64,000 nucleotides of DNA, taken from NCBI RefSeq assembly GCF_014652875.1, contig NZ_BMZQ01000002.1, forward strand, positions 620,001-684,000, written 5' to 3'. This DNA comes from Tianweitania populi. Lineage in GTDB: Bacteria > Pseudomonadota > Alphaproteobacteria > Rhizobiales > Rhizobiaceae. This document shows positions 7,419 through 14,633 of the stretch, piece by piece. Made by a program: the position numbers and the translations under genes. The notes under the pieces were generated by a model. The model did not search any database. It saw only the letters and a program-made list of their open reading frames with translations, and was not told the DNA's origin. The stretch's first letter is position 1; each line of letters starts with the position of its first letter.

Positions 7419-9131
7419 ATGTGGGTTTATGGCGACGCGCAACGAGCCGGCAAAACGCATGATCTGGCAGCGCGGATCGCCGGGACGCTCGATCATCTGG
7501 GAGATTGCCCTCAAGGGATCGTGCGTCATGCCGAGATCGTCACGGCCTTCGTGGATGCGTCGGAACTCATCCAGGGTTTGATCGATGCTGCGTTCCACGA
7601 ACGCGGCTTCGATGCCGAAACGCCGGAGCAGGAGCGACTGACCGGGCTGCTGTTCGACCTCGCCAAGCTCGTGGAAAGCAGCTGGCGAACGGGCTTTGTT
7701 GAACAGGATGTGCCAGCCGCACTTGTCAGCGCGATGGCAGATTTCGCGCGTGATCAACCTGGTGAAGTCACCACGCGCAGTGCGGAAGGCTACAGCATCT
7801 ATGCGCTTTATCCGGAAACCTACCTGGAGGCGGCTCGTGCCTCTGGCCTGGGTGCCGACACGATCGTCATCGGTATCCGCAGCATAGGGCTCAGCCTGTC
7901 ATGCCTCGTGGCTGCGGCAATGAATGCGCAAGCGCCGATCAGCCTGCGACCGGTGGGTGATCCGTTTGCGCGTAGGATCGAGGCCGATCCGCAGCTTCTC
8001 CAAGCCGTGCTCGCTCGTGGAGAAGCGCCGATCGCGATCGTGGATGAAGGGCCGGGCCTGTCGGGCAGTTCGTTTTTCGCGGTGGCGGACTGGCTGGAAG
8101 GTGGCGGAGTTGAGCGCGATCGCCTCCACTTCTTTCCCAGTCACGGCGGCGAGCCGGGCGGACAAGCGTCTGCGGATCATCGCAAACGCTGGCGCGCCGC
8201 GTCGCGTCATACGGGCGATTTTGACGAGACCCTTCTGCACGAAGGCAGGCTTCAAGAATGGATCACCGACCTCCTCGGGCCGCTCGATTGCCCGTTGCAG
8301 GATCTTTCCTGGGGCAACTGGAAAGGGGAAGGCGATAGGTCACCGGTAGATGCGCGACTGGAGCGACGGAAGTGCCTGGCGCATACGTCTGACGGATCGT
8401 TCCTGCTAAAATTTGCTGGTCTGGGATCAGAAGGGCAGCGGAAGTTCGATGTGGCGGAAACGCTCTTCGCGGCTGGTTTCGCCGTTGAACCGATCGCAAC
8501 CCTGCACGGCATGATCGTCGAGCGATGGATCGACAGCGAGCCCCTCACCGACCGCTACGACCGCGCGGGCCTACTAGACACACTCGGACGCTACCTTGCC
8601 TTGCGCGCGACTTTGCCCGCGCATAACGAAGGGGCTTCTTTGACCCTGCTGGCGGACGTGGCTGCTTTCAATGCAGGCCAAGCTTTCGGTGAGGAGGCGG
8701 CCGAAAGTGTCCGACGTCTGACGAAAGATGCGGCCACCATGCAGCGGCTGGTTCATCCGGTCGATGCGGACAATCGTTTGCATCAATGGGAATGGCGGGT
8801 GACCGCTGATGGTCAGCTTATCAAGACGGATGCGCTTGACCACAGCAGTGCGCATGATCTTGTCGGATGTCAGGACATCGCCTGGGACCTTGCCGGCGCG
8901 ATCGTCGAACATCATCTGACGGTGGAGGAAAGCAGCTTTCTTGCCAGCCAGGTCGGCAGCCTGAGTAAACGGGAGATAGAATGCGACCTCGTCGATCTGC
9001 TTGTGCCCTGCTATCTCGGCTTTCAAACCGGCTTGTGGAGCATGGCACTCGATGCGGCGTCTGACGATCGAAAGCCCGCGCTTCGCCATCTGCTCGAGCG
9101 CTACAAGCTGCGCCTGCGGTCACTGAAGTAG
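7419..9131 (+). CDS. Phosphoribosyltransferase-like/kinase-like fusion protein
   Basis: A 570-residue protein with two recognisable parts. Residues ~120-240 look like a type I phosphoribosyltransferase: a hydrophobic strand (DTIVIGIRSIGLSLS) and the PRPP-loop motif IVDEGPGLSGSS at 207-218. Residues ~310-500 resemble an aminoglycoside-phosphotransferase/kinase fold, with an ATP lysine candidate at Lys331 (SFLLKFAG) and the late motif DIAWDLAGA (486-494). The usual HGD catalytic loop is not clear; KTDALDH (469-475) may play that part. The start at ATG 7419 has AGAAGG seven bases upstream; the open frame extends further left but that part is the antisense of ino1. It is divergent from ino1. Function unknown; the PRPP site suggests it makes or breaks a ribosyl linkage. 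Confidence 0.65.
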   Translation: MWVYGDAQRAGKTHDLAARIAGTLDHLGDCPQGIVRHAEIVTAFVDASELIQGLIDAAFHERGFDAETPEQERLTGLLFDLAKLVESSWRTGFVEQDVPAALVSAMADFARDQPGEVTTRSAEGYSIYALYPETYLEAARASGLGADTIVIGIRSIGLSLSCLVAAAMNAQAPISLRPVGDPFARRIEADPQLLQAVLARGEAPIAIVDEGPGLSGSSFFAVADWLEGGGVERDRLHFFPSHGGEPGGQASADHRKRWRAASRHTGDFDETLLHEGRLQEWITDLLGPLDCPLQDLSWGNWKGEGDRSPVDARLERRKCLAHTSDGSFLLKFAGLGSEGQRKFDVAETLFAAGFAVEPIATLHGMIVERWIDSEPLTDRYDRAGLLDTLGRYLALRATLPAHNEGASLTLLADVAAFNAGQAFGEEAAESVRRLTKDAATMQRLVHPVDADNRLHQWEWRVTADGQLIKTDALDHSSAHDLVGCQDIAWDLAGAIVEHHLTVEESSFLASQVGSLSKREIECDLVDLLVPCYLGFQTGLWSMALDAASDDRKPALRHLLERYKLRLRSLK

Positions 9132-9148
9132 CAGTGCGCAACAAAAAA

Positions 9149-9175
9149 GGCCGCCCAGCGGACGGCCTCTTTTTA
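9149..9175. terminator. Bidirectional terminator
   Basis: The hairpin GGCCGCCC-AGC-GGACGGCC (8-bp stem, one mismatch) has AAAAAA on its left and TCTTTTT on its right. It lies between the convergent kinase-fusion gene and the small secreted-protein gene and can serve both. Confidence 0.85.
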
Positions 9176-9189
9176 GTTCTGCCGGTCGA

Positions 9190-9519
9190 TCAGAATACCG
9201 GGCAACCGCGGTCGCGGCCGAAGGTGATGGTGCGGCGGTCGCCACGACGGTCAGTGCCTCGCACCTTGATGGTACGACGGCCGGCATCGACGACACGCGC
9301 CCGGCGCAGACCCATGCGGTCAGCCTTGTCGAGGGCACGGCCTTCCGTGCAGCCACGCTCATCGCGGCGATCATCGCGGCGGTGATCACGACGCTCGATG
9401 ACGCGCGGGCCGGACTGGCCGAGCTGGATACGCACATCCTGCGCCTGAGCGGGAACGGTGACCGTGAACAAGCCTGCGAACAAAGCGCCGGCCAAAGAAG
9501 CGGAGATAATCTTGCGCAT
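9190..9519 (-). CDS. Small secreted basic protein, uncharacterised
   Basis: A 109-residue protein with a clear Sec signal peptide (MRKIISASLAGALFAGLF, cleavage probably after AQA near residue 27). The mature part is very rich in Arg and Asp (HRRDDRRDERG) and ends in FGRDRGCPVF. Its two cysteines, in RGCTEG and RGCPVF, could form one disulphide. AAGGAAGAGACT precedes the ATG, a good ribosome-binding site. I do not recognise a named domain; similar short signal-bearing proteins ending in a Cys-Pro motif are common in Rhizobiales. It is monocistronic, between two terminator-like hairpins. Confidence 0.75.
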   Translation of the reverse strand: MRKIISASLAGALFAGLFTVTVPAQAQDVRIQLGQSGPRVIERRDHRRDDRRDERGCTEGRALDKADRMGLRRARVVDAGRRTIKVRGTDRRGDRRTITFGRDRGCPVF

Positions 9520-9632
9520 AGTCTCTTCCTTATTCGAGCGCCCGAAGCGCTGGATGGATCAACAACGCCGAACCGGGCGAAGTGTTCACAGGCATGTGAA
9601 AGATCGTGTCACGCTTGTTGTGGGGCTGAAAC

Positions 9633-9653
9633 AATGGCTTGAAACAAGCCGTT
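9633..9653 (-). terminator. Probable terminator of the MFS gene
   Basis: A 9-bp stem with one wobble pair (AATGGCTTG/CAAGCCGTT, 3-base loop) lies just past the MFS stop codon. The U-tract on the minus strand is short (GTTT), so it is a modest candidate. Confidence 0.45.
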
Positions 9654-9659
9654 CAACGA

Positions 9660-11357
9660 TCAGCCGAGATCCACGGGCGTCTTGGTCTGCAAACCGGGCT
9701 CGCGCGGATCGGTTGGCCGCACCACCATGCGATGGACCTTGGGCGGTTCGGTGCCGGCATGAAGCGCACGCACCGCATCATAGATGATCGCGTCGGCATG
9801 GGTGCGGCGCTGGTTGTGCCGGACGTAATCGTTCCAGGTAGGTACGTGGTAGGTCTCGATCCACTGCTCGGGATGCTGCGTGTCGCGCAACAGCTCCCAA
9901 TGCCTGCCGCCATCCCGGCGGATGATGCGGCGGCGCTCATGCATGAGGTTCAGGAACCGCTCCGTATAGGTTTCGGGGATGATGTGCTCGATCATGATCG
10001 CCATCGGTCCGCTGCGTCCCTGAAGATCCAGCGCGAGATTGGGCATTTTCCAGCGGTTAAGCGGCTCGAGATTGTCTCGGGAAAGATTGGGCAGGGGCAA
10101 GCGCAGACCGACGGCCGCTCCCACGAGCATCACCACCACTGCCGATACAAGCGCGAACGACATGCCCTGGCTCTCGGCCAGCAGGCCCCACGCCCAGCTG
10201 CCCAGCGCCATGCCGCCGAAGGTGGCCGTCTGGTAGAGCGCCAGCGCGCGGCCGAGCACCCAGCGCGGTGTCGCAAGCTGGACGGTGACGTTGAACATCG
10301 ACAGCGCCAGAACCCAACAGGCTCCGCCGATCAGCATGCCGAGCGCCACAAGCACTTCATTGCCGCCATAGGCGATCAAGGTTGCGCAGATCGCAAAGCC
10401 GATGAAGGAGCCGCGCGCAATGTTCTCGTTGGAGGTCATCTGCCGCACCTTGCCCCCGAGAAAAGCGCCGCCGACGGCACCGATGCCGTAGCAACCGAGC
10501 AGAAGGCCATAAAGCAGCGGACCGCCGCTGGGCAGATCGCGCGCCACGATCGGCAACAGCGCCAGCACGATGATCGCGGTGAAACCGAACAGAAAGCCGC
10601 GCAGCAGCACCTTCTCGATCTGCGGCGACATCGCGACATAGCGCAGGCCAGAAAACATCGCGCTGATCAGCGGCTCGCGCGGCAGGGTGCGCGGCGGGGT
10701 TTCCAGCTTCCAGCGTGAGATCACGAACAAAAGCGGCAGATAGCTGAACGCGTTCACCGCAAAAGCGGCCACCGCGCCGGCCGTAGCCACTATGATACCG
10801 CCGATCGCGGGGCCGACGCTGCGGGTAAGATTGAAGTTGACGCTGTTGAGCGCCACGGCATGCGGCAGGTCGCTGCGCGGCACCATTTCGCCCACGGAAG
10901 CCTGCCAGGACGGGTTGTTCAAAGCCGTGCCGCAGCCGATCAGAAAGGTGAAGCCGAGCAGCAGCCACGGCGTCATCCAGCCGAGATAGGTGAACAGCGC
11001 CAGAAACAGCGACACGACGAGCATAAAGGACTGCGCGGTCAGCATCACGCGGCGGCGATTGAAGTTGTCGGCCACCGCGCCTGAAGCCAGCGAAAAGATC
11101 ATCACCGGCAGCGTGGTGGACGCCTGAACCAGAGCAATCATGTCGGCCGACGGCGCAATCGAGGTCATCAGCCAGGCCGCGCCCACCGACTGGATCAGCC
11201 CGCCAAGATTGGAAGCAAGGCTTGCGATCCAGACCATGCGGAAGATCGGGGACCGGAACGGAGACAAAGGCGAGCTTGGCAGCACCACGGGTTTTGCGGT
11301 TTCAACCTGGGCGCTGGTCGACGGTTCGACGCTGCTGCCTGTTGCTCGATCAGTCAC
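9660..11357 (-). CDS. MFS exporter of the EntS/MFS_3 type with a C-terminal extra domain
   Basis: A 565-residue inner-membrane transporter. After a soluble N-terminus of ~35 residues, hydrophobic segments follow to about residue 420, in the usual twelve-helix layout, with the motif-A-like loop GAVADNFNRRRVM after helix 2. The last ~130 residues are soluble and begin GPMAIMIEHIIPE. They contain a conserved Tyr/Trp-rich segment (FLNLMHERRRIIRRDGG, then HWELLRD), a small ferredoxin-like domain I associate with the long members of the MFS_3 family. The start is a GTG at 11357 with GAGGAAG five bases upstream. Substrate unknown; relatives export siderophores or drugs. It lies 147 bases after the thiamine-diphosphate enzyme and could be co-transcribed with it. 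Confidence 0.85.
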   Translation of the reverse strand: MTDRATGSSVEPSTSAQVETAKPVVLPSSPLSPFRSPIFRMVWIASLASNLGGLIQSVGAAWLMTSIAPSADMIALVQASTTLPVMIFSLASGAVADNFNRRRVMLTAQSFMLVVSLFLALFTYLGWMTPWLLLGFTFLIGCGTALNNPSWQASVGEMVPRSDLPHAVALNSVNFNLTRSVGPAIGGIIVATAGAVAAFAVNAFSYLPLLFVISRWKLETPPRTLPREPLISAMFSGLRYVAMSPQIEKVLLRGFLFGFTAIIVLALLPIVARDLPSGGPLLYGLLLGCYGIGAVGGAFLGGKVRQMTSNENIARGSFIGFAICATLIAYGGNEVLVALGMLIGGACWVLALSMFNVTVQLATPRWVLGRALALYQTATFGGMALGSWAWGLLAESQGMSFALVSAVVVMLVGAAVGLRLPLPNLSRDNLEPLNRWKMPNLALDLQGRSGPMAIMIEHIIPETYTERFLNLMHERRRIIRRDGGRHWELLRDTQHPEQWIETYHVPTWNDYVRHNQRRTHADAIIYDAVRALHAGTEPPKVHRMVVRPTDPREPGLQTKTPVDLG

Positions 11358-11504
11358 ACTACTTCCTCATGCGCTCGGCGCACTTAAAACCGCATCCGTG
11401 CTTCGGGCTACCTGTCACCTTTTGCCGGGAAAGCAAGTTCTTCCACAAGAGGCAGCTCAGCTGAAAACAGCTGTGCCAGGTCCCTCGTCAACGAAGCAAA
11501 TTTC

Positions 11505-13289
11505 CTACTTTCTTGGCCAGAAAGAGGCCGTGAGTTCTCGTGCCGTCTGCAAAATCGTGCCGCGTGGCTCGGGATCGCCTTCCACGATCGCGCCCATGAA
11601 ATTGCGCGCCTGTTCGAAGGTGATGTGCGGCGGGATCGGTCCGACATTGGGATCGGTGACCATGTCGAGCACGAAGGGCTTATTGGACGCGAGCGCTTCT
11701 TCCCAGGCCGGTCCGACCTCTTCAGGCCGCTCGACGCGGCGGCCGCCCAGGCCGATCAGCTTGGCGACTTCGGCATAAGGCACGTCGGGCAAGGTCTGGC
11801 TCGGCTCCCACTTCGGATCACCCGACTGAACGCGCTCTTCCCACGAGACGTAAGCGAGATCGCGATTGTTGAGTGCCATGACGATCAGGCGCGGGTCAGA
11901 CCAGCGCTGCCAATATTTGGCGATCGTGATCAGCTCGGACATGCCGTTCATCTGCATCGCCCCGTCGCCCACGAGTGCGATCACCGGACGATCGGGATGA
12001 GCGAACTTGGCGGCGATTGCATAAGGCACTGCACAGCCCATCGTGGCCAGCATGCCGGACACCGACCCCATCATATCCTCGCGGAACTTCAGGTTGCGCG
12101 CATACCAGACGGAGGTCGTGCCGCTGTCGGCCACAACCACGCTGCGATCGGGCAGGCGTTCCGACAATTCGTGCACGACGCGCTGAGGATTGATGGGGTT
12201 GGCCTCGACCATGGCCGCTTCACGAGTTTGCGCCCAGGCTTCAGCCGTGGCGGCGCGGATCTTGTCTTGCCAGCTGCGATCCTGCTTGTGGTCGAGAAGC
12301 GGCAGCAGCGCTTCCAGCGTGGCGCGCGCATCGCTGAGGAGATTGACCTCCATCGGGTAGCGCAGGCCGAGCATGCCAGCCGAGATGTCGATCTGCACGC
12401 CGCGCGCCTGGCCCGGCTTGGGCAGGAACTCGGTATAAGGGAAGCCTGAGCCGACCATCAACAGCGTGTCGCATTCCTGCATCATCGTCCAGCTGGCCTT
12501 GGTGCCGAGCAGGCCGATCGATCCCGTGCAGAACGGAACGTCATCGGACAAAACGGCTTTGCCGAGCAGCGCCTTGGCCACGCCCGCGCCAAGCTTTTCG
12601 GCAACCGCCAGAACTTCTTCGCCAGCGCCAAGCGCGCCCGCGCCCACCAGCATGGCGACCTTGTTGCCGGCATTGAGGATGTCGGCGGCGCGACGCAGTT
12701 CCGCCTGATCCGGCACCACTGGCGAAAGGTCGATGCCGGGACCGGAATGGGTCATGCCGTGCGCCATCGCCGGCTGTTTCATGGGCTCCATCTGCAGATC
12801 GTTCGGCAGGATCACGCAAGTGACCTTCCGATCCGCCTTAGCGATGCGGTAAGCGCGGTCAATGAGATGCGGCACCTGTTCCGGCGTGAAGGCCGTCGCG
12901 ACAAAGGCGCTGGCGACATCCTTGAAGAGGGATTGCAGGTCCATGTCCTGCTGGTAGTGCGATGCAATCGCGCTGCGAGCCTGCTGCCCAACCAAGGCCA
13001 CGACAGGCTGGTGGTCGCCTTTGGCATCGTAAAGGCCGTTCAACAGATGGATCGCGCCAGGTCCAGAGGTCGCGATGCAGACGCCTACCTCTCCGGTGAA
13101 CTTCGCCGTTGCAGTTGCCATCAAGCCGGCCATTTCCTCGTGCCGCACTTGCACGAAGTCGATGGCACCTTCCGTTCGCGCCAGAGCGCCGATCAAGCCG
13201 CCGATGCCGTCGCCTGGGTAGCCGAAAACGCGCCGAACGCCCCATGACTGCAAGCGCTTCCAGATAAAATCGGCAACGGTTTCGGCCAT
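11505..13289 (-). CDS. Thiamine-diphosphate enzyme, pyruvate oxidase / acetolactate synthase-like
   Basis: A 594-residue three-domain ThDP enzyme. The N-terminal pyrimidine-binding domain has FGYPGDGIGGL and the catalytic Glu in VRHEEMAGLMA. The central FAD/nucleotide-type domain includes VAMLVGAGALGAGEEVL. The C-terminal domain has the pyrophosphate motif GDGAMQMNGMSELITIA, ending about 30 residues on with NNRDLAYVSWE. It is closer to pyruvate oxidase (PoxB) and related decarboxylases than to biosynthetic IlvB. There is no small-subunit gene nearby. AAAGGAG lies seven bases before the ATG. It is divergent from a stress-type dehydrogenase, with a general-stress promoter candidate on its own strand. 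Reaction specificity is not certain. Confidence 0.85.
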   Translation of the reverse strand: MAETVADFIWKRLQSWGVRRVFGYPGDGIGGLIGALARTEGAIDFVQVRHEEMAGLMATATAKFTGEVGVCIATSGPGAIHLLNGLYDAKGDHQPVVALVGQQARSAIASHYQQDMDLQSLFKDVASAFVATAFTPEQVPHLIDRAYRIAKADRKVTCVILPNDLQMEPMKQPAMAHGMTHSGPGIDLSPVVPDQAELRRAADILNAGNKVAMLVGAGALGAGEEVLAVAEKLGAGVAKALLGKAVLSDDVPFCTGSIGLLGTKASWTMMQECDTLLMVGSGFPYTEFLPKPGQARGVQIDISAGMLGLRYPMEVNLLSDARATLEALLPLLDHKQDRSWQDKIRAATAEAWAQTREAAMVEANPINPQRVVHELSERLPDRSVVVADSGTTSVWYARNLKFREDMMGSVSGMLATMGCAVPYAIAAKFAHPDRPVIALVGDGAMQMNGMSELITIAKYWQRWSDPRLIVMALNNRDLAYVSWEERVQSGDPKWEPSQTLPDVPYAEVAKLIGLGGRRVERPEEVGPAWEEALASNKPFVLDMVTDPNVGPIPPHITFEQARNFMGAIVEGDPEPRGTILQTARELTASFWPRK

Positions 13290-13351
13290 GGGAGCGCTCC
13301 TTTGATCGGGCGAGCTTGATTGTACAGCCAGCTTGGGCGGTGTTTGTGGCT

Positions 13352-13376
13352 AACCCAAAAGCTGCGCCGCTGTTCC
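13352..13376 (-). promoter_or_regulatory. Candidate EcfG general-stress promoter for the ThDP enzyme
   Basis: On the minus strand this reads GGAAC, 16 bases, GGTT, close to the alphaproteobacterial EcfG consensus GGAAC-N16-18-cGTT. It lies about 60-85 bases upstream of the ATG at 13289, a suitable distance. Confidence 0.5.
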
Positions 13377-13425
13377 ATCAGCAACGAGGCATGTTCAGGC
13401 GGTTCGGTAAAGTTTTGCGTGATCG

Positions 13426-13450
13426 GGAACAGGTGTCCGCGCTGAGGCTT
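13426..13450 (+). promoter_or_regulatory. Weaker EcfG-type promoter candidate for the Tat-SDR gene
   Basis: GGAAC at 13426 is followed after 16 bases by GCTT. The -35 is perfect but the -10 is a partial match. It is 36-60 bases upstream of the ATG at 13487. Its placement opposite the stronger minus-strand copy is the main reason to list it. Confidence 0.35.
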
Positions 13451-13486
13451 AGCCACCCGCCATCTCACACAAGATTGGAGACACTG

Positions 13487-14515
13487 ATGACATCCGACAA
13501 CGCCGATCGCTCCCGGCGTCTTCTTGTCGGCGGCATGTCCGCCGGCCTCGTCACGGCTTTCGCCAGCCGCGCAAGTGCCCAGGAAGGCGGCGCAGCTGCC
13601 AAGCCCGCAGCGGCAGCGGCTTCAACGCCGGCTGAAGCCTTGCAAGACCCCACGACGAAGTACCCCAAGCCGCCCTTCCCTGCACAAACGCAGGAGTGGC
13701 CAGGCCTTGCCAGCAAGATGGATCCGAAGCCGGATCATGGCGAGGAAAGCTACAAGGGTTCCGGACGGCTTGCCGGCCGCAAGGCGCTAATTACGGGTGG
13801 CGATTCCGGCATGGGCCGTGCCGCGGCAATTGCCTATGCCCGTGAGGGCGCTGATGTCGCCATCAACTACCTGCCGCAGGAAGAATCGGACGCCAAGGAA
13901 GTGGTCGCCCTGATCGAAGCGGAAGGCCGCAAGGCGGTCGCTATCCCGGGTGATCTGCGCGATCGCGACTTCTGCAACAAGCTGGTGGAAGATGCCGCGC
14001 GCGAACTCGGTGGCCTCGACATTCTCGTCAACAATGCCGGTCGCCAGCAGGCCAAGGAATCCTTGCTCGACATTTCCGACGAGTGGTTCGACTGGACCTT
14101 CAAGACCAATGTTTACGCCATGTTCTGGCTGACGAAGGCGGCTCTGCCGCATCTGAAGCCGGGCTCGTCCATCATCGTGACGACGTCGGTGCAGGCTTAT
14201 GATCCGAGCGAGAACCTCGTCGACTATGCAATGACAAAGGCCTGCGGCCAGAGCTTCACCAAGAGCATGGCCAAGCAGCTGGCGCCGAAGGGCATTCGCG
14301 TGAATGGTGTGGCGCCAGGTCCGGTGTGGACGCCGTTGCAGCCTAGCGGCGGGCAGTTGCCGGAAGACATTCCGCAATTTGGCGCCGACGCACCACTGGG
14401 GCGCGCCGGTCATCCGGCCGAGCTTGCAGGCATTTATGTGCTGCTTGCGTCGAACGAAAACAGCTTCGCGACCGGCCAGGTGTATGGTGCCGTGGGCGGA
14501 CATGGTGGTCCATAA
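13487..14515 (+). CDS. Tat-exported short-chain dehydrogenase (YdaD/YhxC-like general-stress type)
   Basis: A 342-residue classical SDR preceded by a twin-arginine signal (DRSRRLLVGGMSAGLV, residues 7-22, cleavage probably after SAQ near 34) and an Ala/Pro-rich linker. The next ~55 residues match the extension of Bacillus-type general-stress SDRs, with KPDHGEESYKGSGRLAGR before the Rossmann loop TGGDSGMGRAAA. The catalytic residues lie in TTSVQAY and YAMTK. The ATG at 13487 has TGGAG upstream; the longer open frame would bury the Tat signal. If the signal works, the enzyme acts in the periplasm and must be exported folded with its NAD(P). Substrate unknown. Confidence 0.85.
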   Translation: MTSDNADRSRRLLVGGMSAGLVTAFASRASAQEGGAAAKPAAAAASTPAEALQDPTTKYPKPPFPAQTQEWPGLASKMDPKPDHGEESYKGSGRLAGRKALITGGDSGMGRAAAIAYAREGADVAINYLPQEESDAKEVVALIEAEGRKAVAIPGDLRDRDFCNKLVEDAARELGGLDILVNNAGRQQAKESLLDISDEWFDWTFKTNVYAMFWLTKAALPHLKPGSSIIVTTSVQAYDPSENLVDYAMTKACGQSFTKSMAKQLAPKGIRVNGVAPGPVWTPLQPSGGQLPEDIPQFGADAPLGRAGHPAELAGIYVLLASNENSFATGQVYGAVGGHGGP

Positions 14516-14562
14516 CCGCTACTTGGCAGCACAAAACAGCTATATGGCAGCCCAAAACGAAG

Positions 14563-14589
14563 GGAGCGCCGAGCATCGGCGCTCCTTTT
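14563..14589. terminator. Strong intrinsic terminator
   Basis: A perfect 10-bp stem, GGAGCGCCGA/TCGGCGCTCC with a 3-base loop, is followed by TTTT. It ends the SDR transcript. An A-rich stretch on the left may let it also stop the convergent Mfd-like gene. Confidence 0.9.
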
Positions 14590-14633
14590 CAGCCATTTGG
14601 CGACGCGATAAACGCAGCCCTCGGTGACGAGCG

